From positions 1 through 17,341 of the forward strand of contig CALIBA010000149.1 of the NCBI GenBank assembly GCA_938045435.1: 17,341 nt of DNA, in the 5' to 3' direction. The stretch is from an uncultured Selenomonas sp. (GTDB taxonomy: Bacteria > Bacillota > Negativicutes > Selenomonadales > Selenomonadaceae). The translations under genes were made by a program, and so were the position numbers. The notes under the pieces are model-generated. The model was given only the letters and a program-made list of their open reading frames with translations, ran no database searches and was not told the DNA's origin. This document shows positions 1 through 6,883 of the stretch, piece by piece; the first letter of the stretch is position 1; the number at the start of each line of letters is the position of its first letter.

Positions 1-146
1 TTTGCAAACAACGGCCTTCCCTCCCACGTTTCAAATATAAGAAAATTATAACACAGGATAGGGGAAGATGGCTAATGATTCTTTGCAAAAGAAAAGAGAT
101 TCCAAACGCTAGGTAGGGCGAATGGAATCTTCTCATTAATGAGGCA
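1..146. other. Left-edge AT-rich intergenic stretch with small dyads
   Basis: No gene is supported here. On the plus strand an open frame from base 1 ends with TAA at 49-51 and could be the last 16 codons of a gene cut by the window edge, but nothing in it is recognisable. Two dyads lie 3' of the cyclase-like gene: 8-bp arms at 97-104 and 123-130, and a perfect 12-bp palindrome (CTCATTAATGAG) at 132-143. They could act as a weak terminator for that gene, but there is no clear T-run. Confidence 0.2.
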
Positions 147-1157
147 TTATTCACTCATGAAGATATATTTTTCTAGTTTTAAGCCAATATTTTCCATTTC
201 TTTAAGTAGATTTTTTTCTACCTCTTTAATATTAGTCAAATTATTTTTTTTAGAATACTGCAGTATTCCATTCACGGTTAAATACATAAACTCCTTATAG
301 TGTATAAAAACCTCCTCATCATAAAGCTTACGAGCCGCCTCACATAAGTTTTTTGCAGGTGGGAATAGATTATCCCTTATAGCTCTAGTAGCATTATCTT
401 CAAGATTACTAATAGACGTTCCCCTCGTTGAACCAAAATTTGATTCACAAGCATCTATTGTCCAGACTAATTCACAGGACTCTTCATCCCCCTCTCCTAC
501 TCTACGAAGTATTTTCCGTAAATCTTCTGTCTCATGAGTTGGCAGCTTGTTTACCCATTCCGTTATGCTTTTATCACAAAACAGGCGTGGTCCCTTCCCT
601 CTTGATTCCGCTTTAACAGCTTTAAGAAAAGTTTCGCCACTTATATTCCAAGCTCTTTCTAGTTTTTTGTCAATAATATTTCTTATCTCAGAAATATATA
701 TATTCTCGCGTTCACCTTGTGCAATGCCTCCTCGAAATAAAATAGGTTCAGCTTTATGCGGGTGAAAATCAATTCCATCATAATCAATAAAATGCTCTGA
801 ATCCACGCACTCCATATCTAAAAAATTTTTTTGAAAAGACTTAGCGGATAACATAAATACTGTAGCCATAAAATATGAGAGATTTCTCATGAACAAAGGA
901 GTATCGTTTTTGGAAATAATCACAATCGAATCACTGGCGCTAATGAAATAGTCAAATGTACTAAATCTACTTCTTTCTGAAAGCGCCCAACTTTCTTTCG
1001 GATTATGTTTTTCAAACTCCTCTTGAGGATAGAGTTTATCGTCCATAAACGCTGTTTTCATTCTATCCTGAACTATACATAATACATCATTAACCTTAGC
1101 CATATCTTGCTTTATGAGTCTGGAAAATCCTAAAATATCTAAATACGCTATAAGCAT
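147..1157 (-). CDS. Orphan protein with class III nucleotidyl cyclase-like hallmarks
   Basis: This 336-residue protein matches no named gene I know, but it has the layout of a class III (adenylate/guanylate) cyclase core. The first metal-binding Asp would be D7 in AYLDILGFS. A second acidic site, D76, sits in SASDSIVI, where cyclases have a GDG/SDS turn. The strand RGGIAQGE (about 142-149) resembles the RIGIHTGE strand. A segment at about 174-193 (GETFLKAVKAESRGKGPRL) sits where the cyclase ribose/transition-state residues would be. No signal peptide or membrane segment is seen. The start is supported by a purine-rich AGGGGGAAG just upstream of ATG. The gene is markedly more AT-rich than the 5-15 kb centre, which suggests transfer. 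It stands alone: no effector gene lies within the window. Fold similarity is an inference from motifs; enzymatic activity and nucleotide are unknown. Confidence 0.7.
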   Translation of the reverse strand: MLIAYLDILGFSRLIKQDMAKVNDVLCIVQDRMKTAFMDDKLYPQEEFEKHNPKESWALSERSRFSTFDYFISASDSIVIISKNDTPLFMRNLSYFMATVFMLSAKSFQKNFLDMECVDSEHFIDYDGIDFHPHKAEPILFRGGIAQGERENIYISEIRNIIDKKLERAWNISGETFLKAVKAESRGKGPRLFCDKSITEWVNKLPTHETEDLRKILRRVGEGDEESCELVWTIDACESNFGSTRGTSISNLEDNATRAIRDNLFPPAKNLCEAARKLYDEEVFIHYKEFMYLTVNGILQYSKKNNLTNIKEVEKNLLKEMENIGLKLEKYIFMSE

Positions 1158-1186
1158 TTCGCTTCCCCCTCATGACTAACTTCCTT

Positions 1187-1216
1187 AAAAAGACATAACA
1201 CAGAAAATATGTCTTT
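1187..1216 (-). terminator. Candidate terminator hairpin between MerR gene and cyclase-like gene
   Basis: Nine-bp perfect arms (1189-1197 and 1208-1216) around a 10-nt loop are followed, on the minus strand, by five T residues (1191-1187). This would end transcription from the MerR gene upstream. The stem is AT-rich, so strength is doubtful, and it overlaps the candidate promoter of the next gene. Confidence 0.35.
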
Positions 1217-1232
1217 ACCAAAGCTTTTTCAA
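1204..1232 (-). promoter_or_regulatory. Candidate sigma-70 promoter of the cyclase-like gene
   Basis: Reading on the minus strand, TTGAAA (1232-1227) and TATTTT (1209-1204) are separated by exactly 17 bp and lie about 45 bp upstream of the ATG at 1157. The boxes overlap the hairpin at 1187-1216, so terminator and promoter would share DNA. Confidence 0.35.
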
Positions 1233-1308
1233 AAACGTATGAGGCTAACCATGTATCACTGTAACATTTTTGGTACAGATTGTATAACATAGATCACTCC
1301 GCATCAAA

Positions 1309-1680
1309 TCATCCTTTACCACGCTCCGCAATTTCCGCGTGATAAAATGCAATCTTATTATCGAGTGCCTCCATATGTGCGTGCAGCTTCTCCACCTCTG
1401 CCGCAAGATTGGCGCGATGCGCTGTGAGCATTTCCATCCGCACCGAAAGGGTGCCATCGCCCTCTGCCCGCAATGCGGCATAGCGCCGAATCTCCCGAAT
1501 TGGCATCCCCGTCTCCTTGAGTCGCAGGATGAATGCTGCCCACGCAACATCTCGTTCAGAGTAGCACCGCCGATTCGCCACCGTACGCTCCGGCAGGAGC
1601 AGTCCCTCATGCTCATAATAACGCAGCGTATGAATTCCCAGCCCCGTTTTCCGTGAAAATTCACCAATACTATATTCCAT
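1309..1680 (-). CDS. MerR family transcriptional regulator (AdhR-like)
   Basis: A 123-residue MerR regulator. An N-terminal winged helix-turn-helix (YSIGEFSRKTGLGIHTLRYY, residues 3-22, and the wing through about residue 70) is followed by a long dimerisation helix (about 75-115). The start is the ATG at 1680, not the longer in-frame one at 1839: the MerR motif begins right there and an AAGGAG site lies just upstream. The size and sequence style fit the aldehyde/electrophile-responsive AdhR group; a single Cys at residue 39 is a possible sensor (inference). It is divergent from the short-chain dehydrogenase at 1747, and its ribosome binding site overlaps the -35 box of the dehydrogenase promoter, so the two are expected to be co-regulated through the 1699-1712 palindrome. 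Confidence 0.9.
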   Translation of the reverse strand: MEYSIGEFSRKTGLGIHTLRYYEHEGLLLPERTVANRRCYSERDVAWAAFILRLKETGMPIREIRRYAALRAEGDGTLSVRMEMLTAHRANLAAEVEKLHAHMEALDNKIAFYHAEIAERGKG

Positions 1681-1692
1681 AAAATCCTCTCC

Positions 1693-1723
1693 TTGACATA
1701 GAGTATACTCTACATTGTAAAGT
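1693..1723 (+). promoter_or_regulatory. MerR-type promoter and operator for the short-chain dehydrogenase
   Basis: TTGACA (1693-1698) and TAAAGT (1718-1723) are separated by 19 bp, the over-long spacing typical of MerR-activated promoters. The spacer starts with a perfect 14-bp palindrome TAGAGTATACTCTA (1699-1712), the expected dimer-binding site. An AAGGAGG ribosome binding site at 1732-1738 precedes the ATG at 1747. The divergent MerR gene at 1680 is the obvious regulator. Confidence 0.8.
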
Positions 1724-1746
1724 AGTGCCAGAAGGAGGATTTCATC

Positions 1747-2544
1747 ATGAGCAAACAAAACAACAGATACACCGTCATCACGGGAGCAAGCTCCGGCATC
1801 GGAGCGGCGACAGCAAAAGCATTCGCTGAGCGCGGACACAACCTCATCCTTATTGCACGGCGCACAGAGCGACTAAATGCCCTAAAGGAAGAGATTCTTG
1901 CCGCACATCCGGCACTGGACATCGTTATCAAAACTGCCGATCTCTCTTCTGTCGAGAACGTCACACAAGTCTATGATACAATAAAAGCCTTACCTATTGG
2001 GACATGGATCAACAATGCGGGCTTTGGAAGCTATGGCGCAGTCGGCACATCCAACCTTGACAAAATCAGACAAATGCTTCATCTAAACATCGAGGCACTG
2101 ACCGTCTTTTCCACACTCTTCGTACGAGACTTCGCTGAGATAGAAGATACGCAGCTGATCAACATTTCCTCCGTCGGCGGCTACACCATTGTCCCAACTG
2201 CTGTCACCTACTGCGCAACAAAATTCTATGTCAGTGCATTCACCGAGGGACTCGCACATGAACTAATAGCACGCGGCGCGAAGCTCCGTGCAAAGCTCCT
2301 TGCCCCCGCTGCAACGCAGACCGAGTTCGGCGCAGTCGCGAACAACAACGCCGCCTATGACTATGACAAGGCGTTCGGCACCTATCACACAAGCAACCAA
2401 ATGGCAGAGTTCCTTCTTGCCCTATACGATAGCGACCAGACAATCGGTATCGTTGATCGCGAGACCTTCGCATTTCGTTTGTGCCTGCCACAGTTTCCTT
2501 ATGCGAGAGGTTCTGCACATAATCAAAATGTAGTCGATGAGTAA
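1747..2544 (+). CDS. Short-chain dehydrogenase/reductase (SDR)
   Basis: A 265-residue classical SDR. It shows the Rossmann glycine motif TGASSGIG (12-19), the ADL motif (64-66), NNAG (89-92), a structural Asn at 114, the catalytic Ser at 142 in NISSVGG, and YCATK with catalytic Tyr155 and Lys159. It should be a soluble NAD(P)H-dependent oxidoreductase acting on a carbonyl or alcohol; the arginine pair after the second strand (ARRTERL, about 37-43) suggests NADP(H) preference. The substrate is unknown. It is the first gene of a MerR-controlled divergent unit, which suggests induction by a reactive aldehyde or similar compound. The gene ends base-to-base with the convergent gene at 2545. Confidence 0.92.
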   Translation: MSKQNNRYTVITGASSGIGAATAKAFAERGHNLILIARRTERLNALKEEILAAHPALDIVIKTADLSSVENVTQVYDTIKALPIGTWINNAGFGSYGAVGTSNLDKIRQMLHLNIEALTVFSTLFVRDFAEIEDTQLINISSVGGYTIVPTAVTYCATKFYVSAFTEGLAHELIARGAKLRAKLLAPAATQTEFGAVANNNAAYDYDKAFGTYHTSNQMAEFLLALYDSDQTIGIVDRETFAFRLCLPQFPYARGSAHNQNVVDE

Positions 2545-2976
2545 TTAAGCCATCTCCTTATAATGCACCGTCAACGTATGCAGTCTTGTGCGGATCACAT
2601 CTCTGAGTGCCAAAGGCTCGACTGTTTGCACTGCATCCCCATAGTGGATAAAGTAATCCGCGATGAACTCCTCCTCGCCCACATTGTAAAATCCATGGAT
2701 ATAGTACCGCCCATTCTCCTCCACAAGTCGCATGGATGGATAGTGTTCTTTATAAAAGAAATCCCGTCCCTGTGCCGTAATCTCGACGACAAAGGAGAGT
2801 GCATCGACACGGCAATAGAGATCCTCTGCGGGATGAGCAAAGGATAAAAGTGGCATCCCCGTCACATCCGTACACTCCTCCACCACAGTGATGCGGCCAC
2901 ACCGAAAGACACGCGCCTGCCCCATCTCGAAATCATGCGTTGTGTCATACCATAAATGTGATATAATGATAGACAT
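2545..2976 (-). CDS. Probable C-terminal fragment of a WYL/YafY-type regulator
   Basis: A 143-residue protein with no helix-turn-helix. Its second half (KEHYPSMRL, GRYYIHGFYN, EEFIADYFIHYG, followed by an ALRDVIRTRL helix) resembles the WYL C-terminal extension of YafY/DeoR-like regulators, which end with a glycine turn, an EP residue pair and a terminal helix. The first third (RVFRCGRI) resembles the end of a WYL core. Such regulators are normally about 300 residues, so an N-terminal DNA-binding domain seems to be missing. The presumed start at 2976 has only a weak ribosome binding site, and the promoter of the divergent gene at 3015 lies directly on top of it. A truncated remnant is therefore likely, though a stand-alone WYL-like protein is possible. 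Family assignment is an inference. Confidence 0.55.
   Translation of the reverse strand: MSIIISHLWYDTTHDFEMGQARVFRCGRITVVEECTDVTGMPLLSFAHPAEDLYCRVDALSFVVEITAQGRDFFYKEHYPSMRLVEENGRYYIHGFYNVGEEEFIADYFIHYGDAVQTVEPLALRDVIRTRLHTLTVHYKEMA
2940..2967 (+). promoter_or_regulatory. Extended -10 promoter for the SAP-like gene
   Basis: TTGTGT (2940-2945), a 16-bp spacer and TATAAT (2962-2967), with an upstream TG (2959-2960) forming an extended -10. A GAGGAG ribosome binding site (3001-3006) precedes the ATG at 3015. The 16-nt core at 2956-2971 is identical to the minus-strand promoter core of the MntA gene at 17167-17182. Confidence 0.6.
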
Positions 2977-3014
2977 CTATTCGTCTGACCTGCTATTTAC
3001 GAGGAGATGTCATT

Positions 3015-3623
3015 ATGACACAGCGTCCTGCATTTGATGAGATTCGCTCATATGAGGAGTTTATAAAATATTATTGGTATCGAACAGAACTCGTAGAGAT
3101 TTGCAAAAAGCTTGGAATTGCACACAGGGGGGTAAAAAAAGATCTCAATCACAACATTGCAGAATACTTTAAAGGGAACATAGTCAAAGCCACTCCCCAA
3201 AAAGAGCAGATGATATCATCTGGAGCGATTTCCTTGGACACACCATTACTTGCTTGCAACTTTTCGTTCAACACAAAGTTTAGAACATATTTCTCAAATC
3301 TGACGAGGGTTTCTCCCTTTAAATTTACAGCAGATATGGCGACCGCATGGCGAAAGGTGAAAGCGGATCACGACACATCGTTTACTATACAGGACATGTT
3401 GAATGTATATAAGGGGATATCGACGTATGCAAAGTATGATTCTTCTGTATGCGAATGGAACCGCTTCTTAAAAGATTTCTGCGCTGATCCCATAAATGAC
3501 AAGTTCAAATCAAAATTAAAGGCAGCTGCTATCCTATGGCGAATTGTTCGTGATTCCGATCAACCTAAAATGTATTCACACACATTAGTGCAAGATCATT
3601 TAAAACAACTCGAAAAGCTTTAA
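3015..3623 (+). CDS. SAP-motif / DUF6434-like protein
   Basis: A 202-residue soluble protein of unknown function. The N-terminus (FDEIRSYEEFIKYYWYRTEL, then LGIAHRGVKKDLNHNIAEY, about residues 8-51) looks like a SAP-type helix-extended loop-helix. SAP motifs are usually nucleic-acid binding. The second half (ATAWRKVKADHDTSFTIQDM, about 111-130, then STYAKYDSSVCEWNRFLKDF, about 136-155) matches my memory of the conserved block seen in Firmicute proteins annotated DUF6434. It has its own promoter and a good ribosome binding site. It is a single-gene unit, more AT-rich than the SDR gene before it, and borders mobile-element debris, so it may be a recent acquisition. No enzymatic motif is seen. 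Confidence 0.75.
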   Translation: MTQRPAFDEIRSYEEFIKYYWYRTELVEICKKLGIAHRGVKKDLNHNIAEYFKGNIVKATPQKEQMISSGAISLDTPLLACNFSFNTKFRTYFSNLTRVSPFKFTADMATAWRKVKADHDTSFTIQDMLNVYKGISTYAKYDSSVCEWNRFLKDFCADPINDKFKSKLKAAAILWRIVRDSDQPKMYSHTLVQDHLKQLEKL

Positions 3624-3748
3624 GGATAACACTTCTTAATTAATTTGTTGACTGTATTGTAAGAAACGCTGATAACTGTAGTCCAACTTCTCTCAGCGCA
3701 TCTTTTCCCTGCCAATGTCCCCCTATAGAGTACCAATCTTCATCCGCT

Positions 3749-4951
3749 TTATTTCCTTAAATAGAACAAACCTCTACATCCATCAACGCCGCTCTCAATC
3801 CCACCCTTGAAAACAACAACAATCTGTCCGTCCTTCTTGACCTCAATGTGATCGAGCAGCCCGCCCCATAGCTCCTCATCAAACGCAACCTGCTCCCCGT
3901 CGATACCACATACCGCTTGAATCATGCCCTCCAAGTTGTTTCTCTTGCTCTCCCTCGCGGCAATTTGCTCATCCGACCTCGCCAGATGCCCCTGCTTTTC
4001 CATATAGAGCGCACGAATCTCATTTTCCTGTTTCAGATATGCCGTCTGATCCTGTGCCACCCGTGCGTTTTCGCGAATCAGTGTTTCAAGCCGTTCTGCC
4101 AAAACACGGAGTTCCCGCTCTACTTTATCCCGTTCCTCCGTCAGCTCCTCCATCTGGCAAACGCTGTCAATTAGGGAGCGGAGTTCCGCGATTACGTTCT
4201 CTTTGACTTCCACCAAGCAGTTCAGAGCCTTGACGAAAGCCTGTTTGATTTCCTCCTCCGTCAAGTGCCTCGTGCCGCACGGCTTTCCCTTGTGTGCATA
4301 TTTCTTGTTGCAGCGGTAGATGCCCCTGCGGTACTTGTCCGTCGAATGCCACACCTTAGCCCCGTACCATCCGCCGCAACAGCCGCATTTGATCTTGTTC
4401 GCGAAGATACTCACGCCGCTGTGCTTCCCGTTCTGCTCTCTGCGTTTTATCTCCGATTGCACAAAGTCGAACAAGTCCGGCGGGATAATCGCCTCGTGAT
4501 GTTCTTCCACATAGTACTGCGGAATCTCCCCTGTGTTCTTCCGTCGCGTCTTATCGAGGAAGTCTGCCGTATACTCTTTCTGGATCAGTGCATCGCCACG
4601 GTACTTCTCATTTGTAAGGATGGAGCGCACTGTGGAGATGTACCACTTGTCCTTTCCCGACGGGGATTTGATGCCCTGTTTCTCCAGTTCCTTGGTAATA
4701 GCGTAGAAGGATCGCCCGCCGAGGAAGAGTTTGTAGATGAGCTTCACCACTTTCGCCTGCTCCTCGTTGATTTTGAAATCCTTGTCATAGCCGAGAAAGG
4801 CACTGTAGCCCACACTGGTCTTGCCCTCGGCGAACTGCTTGCGCTTGCCCCATGTGGTGTTCTCCGAGATGCTGCGGCTTTCCTCCTGCGCTAGGCTGGA
4901 CATAATCGTTATAAGGAGTTCCGTCTTACCCCTAATTTTGATACAATTCAA
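3749..4951 (-). pseudogene. Large serine recombinase lacking its N-terminal catalytic domain
   Basis: A 400-residue remnant of a large serine recombinase of the kind that moves integrative elements in Firmicutes. It begins at the last helix of the resolvase domain (ELLITIMSSLAQEESRSISE, about residues 11-30). It then has an intact Recombinase domain (about 45-165), a zinc-ribbon with a CGCC pair and later RCNKK and C residues (about 189-225), and a long coiled coil (about 245-345). The first roughly 120 residues, including the catalytic serine, are absent, so it cannot recombine DNA. The only plausible start is a TTG at 4951 without a ribosome binding site, preceded in frame by TAA at 4975-4973. 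Homology stops exactly where the C-rich repeat block begins. No other genes of an integrative element are visible nearby. Confidence 0.85.
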
Positions 4952-5084
4952 CGATGCACCCCCTATACCCGTTTAACGATGCACCCCCTTGCACCCCCCT
5001 GCCTATCGTTAAGTGGGTATCAGCCGAAAAGCCTTGATTTATGCGGCTTCTCGGCATAGAGAAAGGGGGTGCATTTGCACCCCC
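4951..5084. repeat. C-rich direct repeats with two inverted repeats
   Basis: GCACCCCC tracts recur at 4956-4963, 4981-4988, 4991-4998 and 5078-5084. The longer unit ACGATGCACCCCCT is present at 4951-4964 and 4976-4989. An imperfect inverted repeat (13 of 15 positions) pairs 4966-4980 with 5005-5019 around a C-rich 24-nt loop. A perfect hairpin with 9-bp arms GGGGGTGCA / TGCACCCCC lies at 5065-5073 and 5076-5084. The minus strand carries several G-runs of 3-6. The block replaces the 5' part of the recombinase gene. Function unknown. Confidence 0.7.
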
Positions 5085-5108
5085 TATGTCGATATTTTGC
5101 ACACCCCT

Positions 5109-5345
5109 GTGAGAAAAACTGGACACAAAAATTCAAAAACTAGTCATAATGTTTTGCGAAGTTTGTGTACCGTACGCAAGATCCAAATATCCAAGACGAT
5201 GTGTGTGTCCACGTATACATCATGTTCCTGGAAACTCCAAGCTCCTTAGCAGCCTTCGTCTAACCGATTTCCTAGGCAAGCTTTACTGCTTACACTTTAA
5301 ACTCTTGATCATACGGCTTGTTTGTTGCCATTTTGACATCTCCTT
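5109..5345 (-). mobile_element. Decayed IS3-family element remnant (orfA)
   Basis: On the minus strand an ATG at 5331, preceded by a GAGGAGAAGGAG site, opens a frame reading MATNKPYDQEFKV-stop-AVKLA-stop-EIG-stop-TKAAKELGVSRN. This is the N-terminal helix-turn-helix of an IS3-type OrfA. All three stops (5292-5290, 5274-5272, 5262-5260) stand where OrfA homologues usually have Gln, so each is explained by one C-to-T change. After MYTW (to about 5209) the frame shifts and resumes as RLGYLDLAYGTQTSQNIM until a TGA at 5135-5133. The outer sequence at 5109-5130 (GAGAAAAACTGGACACAAAA) resembles an IS end. No orfB is present. The unit is dead and carries no intact end pair. Confidence 0.78.
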
Positions 5346-5398
5346 CTCCTCGTTGATTATGACCCAATGCCTTGCGGAGAAGTCGTCGACTTTATTAT

Positions 5399-5842
5399 TT
5401 ATAGAACATCTTTTTTGGACTCTTTCGCATTGGTGACCATACCTTTATAGGAAAAGCCGTACAGCCCGGCAAAACGTGACATCGTAAAGTCACACGCCTC
5501 CAGCATCCATTGTTCCGGTGCCGCCCCCTGCATGATGAAGTACAGATCCTTCCCGGCGAATTCGCCCTGCGCTACCGGTCCATAGCAGCGATCGAGAAAA
5601 TTCCTCAGTAAGCCGCATATATTGTGCCAGTACAGGGGCGAGCCCATCACAACTGTGTCAGCTGCCTTCATCTTCTGAATGACATCATGAAACTGGTCAT
5701 CTTCAAATTCCTGCCCGTAGGCATATATCTTGTAATCAATCAGATTCAATGTGTCGTACGTTTTTCCGGCAAGAAGTTCCTTTGCCAGTCTTGCCGTATT
5801 TCCATTCTTATTCGGGCTTGCGTTGATAAATAAAATACGCAT
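5399..5842 (-). CDS. NAD(P)H-dependent FMN oxidoreductase (flavodoxin-like fold)
   Basis: A 147-residue flavodoxin-fold reductase. The phosphate-binding loop for FMN is NASPNKNGNT (7-16), and the second flavin loop is MGSPLYWHNICGLLRNFLDR (66-85), as in NADPH-dependent FMN reductase/iron-sulfur flavoprotein relatives. It probably transfers electrons from NAD(P)H to quinone-like or other electrophilic substrates in the cytoplasm. The start at 5842 follows an AAAGGTG site. It is the last gene of the operon, 37 bp after the aldo/keto reductase. The length is near the usual minimum for the family, and the IS remnant lies just beyond its 3' end, so loss of a few C-terminal residues cannot be excluded. 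Confidence 0.85.
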   Translation of the reverse strand: MRILFINASPNKNGNTARLAKELLAGKTYDTLNLIDYKIYAYGQEFEDDQFHDVIQKMKAADTVVMGSPLYWHNICGLLRNFLDRCYGPVAQGEFAGKDLYFIMQGAAPEQWMLEACDFTMSRFAGLYGFSYKGMVTNAKESKKDVL

Positions 5843-5879
5843 GATATGTTTTCACCTTTGTTCTCCGATAAATCTCCCA

Positions 5880-6866
5880 TTATTGTTTGACCGGCGATCC
5901 GCCGAATACCGTCGACATCTCCATATGATCCAGCGCATCATCGATCTGCCTTACTTCTTCCGCCGTCAGATACACATCAGCGCTGCCAAGGTTCTCCCCG
6001 ATCCGCGCAAGCTTGCGCGACCCCGGAATCGGCACGATATAGGACTTCTTGCAGAGCATCCAGCCGAGTGAAATCTGTGCTGGGGTCGCACCTTTTTCGC
6101 CAGCAAAGGTGCGGATCAGTCGGAGCAGCTCCCGATTCTGTTCAAATGCTTCATCCGAATACTGGGGCATGAAGCTCCGATAATCCTCTTTGGCAAAGGT
6201 ATCTCCCGCGCGGAACGCATCGGACAGGACGCCGTTTGCCAGCGGCGAAAACGCCACATACCCGATGTTCAGCTCCTCCAATACAGGGAACAGGCTTTCA
6301 TGCTGTCGCGCCATCATGGAATACCGATTCTGGATGCAGGTGACGGGGCAGACTGCATGGGCACGGCGAAGATACGCTTCATTCGCTTCGGAGATTCCCC
6401 AATGCAGAATCTTTCCCTCTTTGATGAGCTCCGTCATCACGCCTGCAACTTCCTCCGGCGGTACGTTTGGATCAACGCGATGCTGGTAATACAAATCTAC
6501 ATGGTCGGTACCAAGACGCATGAGACTCCCGTCGATGGACTTCCGGATCGTTTCCGGGCGGGAATCCGTGGTGAGCTGTCTGTTTTCGTGCTGCACGCCG
6601 AATTTTGTGGCAATCTTCACCTTGTCCCGCACATCTGAAAGAGCCTTTCCAACCAGTTCTTCGTTATAGCTGATGCTGCCGTCCTTGTTTTCACCGATAT
6701 AGCATTCCGCTGTGTCAAAGAAGGTGTACCCCATGTCCGCCGCCCCGCGGATGGTTTTTACGGCCGTTGCCGTATCCGTTGCCGCGCCGTAGGCATGTGA
6801 AAAGCCCATACAGCCAAGCCCTACAGGCGACACAACGAGGTCTTTCCCTAATGTTCTGTGTTCCAT
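5880..6866 (-). CDS. Aldo/keto reductase
   Basis: A 328-residue aldo/keto reductase, an NADPH-dependent (beta/alpha)8-barrel enzyme reducing aldehydes and ketones. The catalytic tetrad is visible: Asp51 and Tyr56 in FFDTAECY, Lys88 in ATKFG and His129 in YYQHR. The C-terminal PIPGSRK motif fits cofactor phosphate binding. It resembles the long-chain AKR groups (YakC/AKR13-like) rather than the shorter 2,5-diketogluconate type found at 11868. A longer reading frame extends upstream to 7100, but the start is at 6866: conserved sequence begins there and a GGGAGG site precedes it, while the extension would run through the cupin gene. It lies 17 bp after the cupin gene in the operon. Confidence 0.93.
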   Translation of the reverse strand: MEHRTLGKDLVVSPVGLGCMGFSHAYGAATDTATAVKTIRGAADMGYTFFDTAECYIGENKDGSISYNEELVGKALSDVRDKVKIATKFGVQHENRQLTTDSRPETIRKSIDGSLMRLGTDHVDLYYQHRVDPNVPPEEVAGVMTELIKEGKILHWGISEANEAYLRRAHAVCPVTCIQNRYSMMARQHESLFPVLEELNIGYVAFSPLANGVLSDAFRAGDTFAKEDYRSFMPQYSDEAFEQNRELLRLIRTFAGEKGATPAQISLGWMLCKKSYIVPIPGSRKLARIGENLGSADVYLTAEEVRQIDDALDHMEMSTVFGGSPVKQ

Positions 6867-6883
6867 AATTGCCTCCCTCTTGA

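Noticed and set aside
147..1157. Complete Pycsar-type defence system
   Set aside because: Only a divergent cyclase-like protein is visible; no membrane or TIR effector is adjacent within the window.
1681..1839. Longer MerR protein starting at 1839
   Set aside because: The added residues cross the divergent promoter and the SDR coding region; the MerR domain starts at 1680 with its own ribosome binding site.
3667..3698. Terminator after the SAP-like gene (CGCTGA / TCAGCG arms)
   Set aside because: The stem has only 6 bp, the loop is about 20 nt and the T-run is poor; too weak to call.
4951..5084. CRISPR-like array
   Set aside because: The repeated units are short, irregularly spaced and mostly C-tracts, with no regular spacers and no cas gene.
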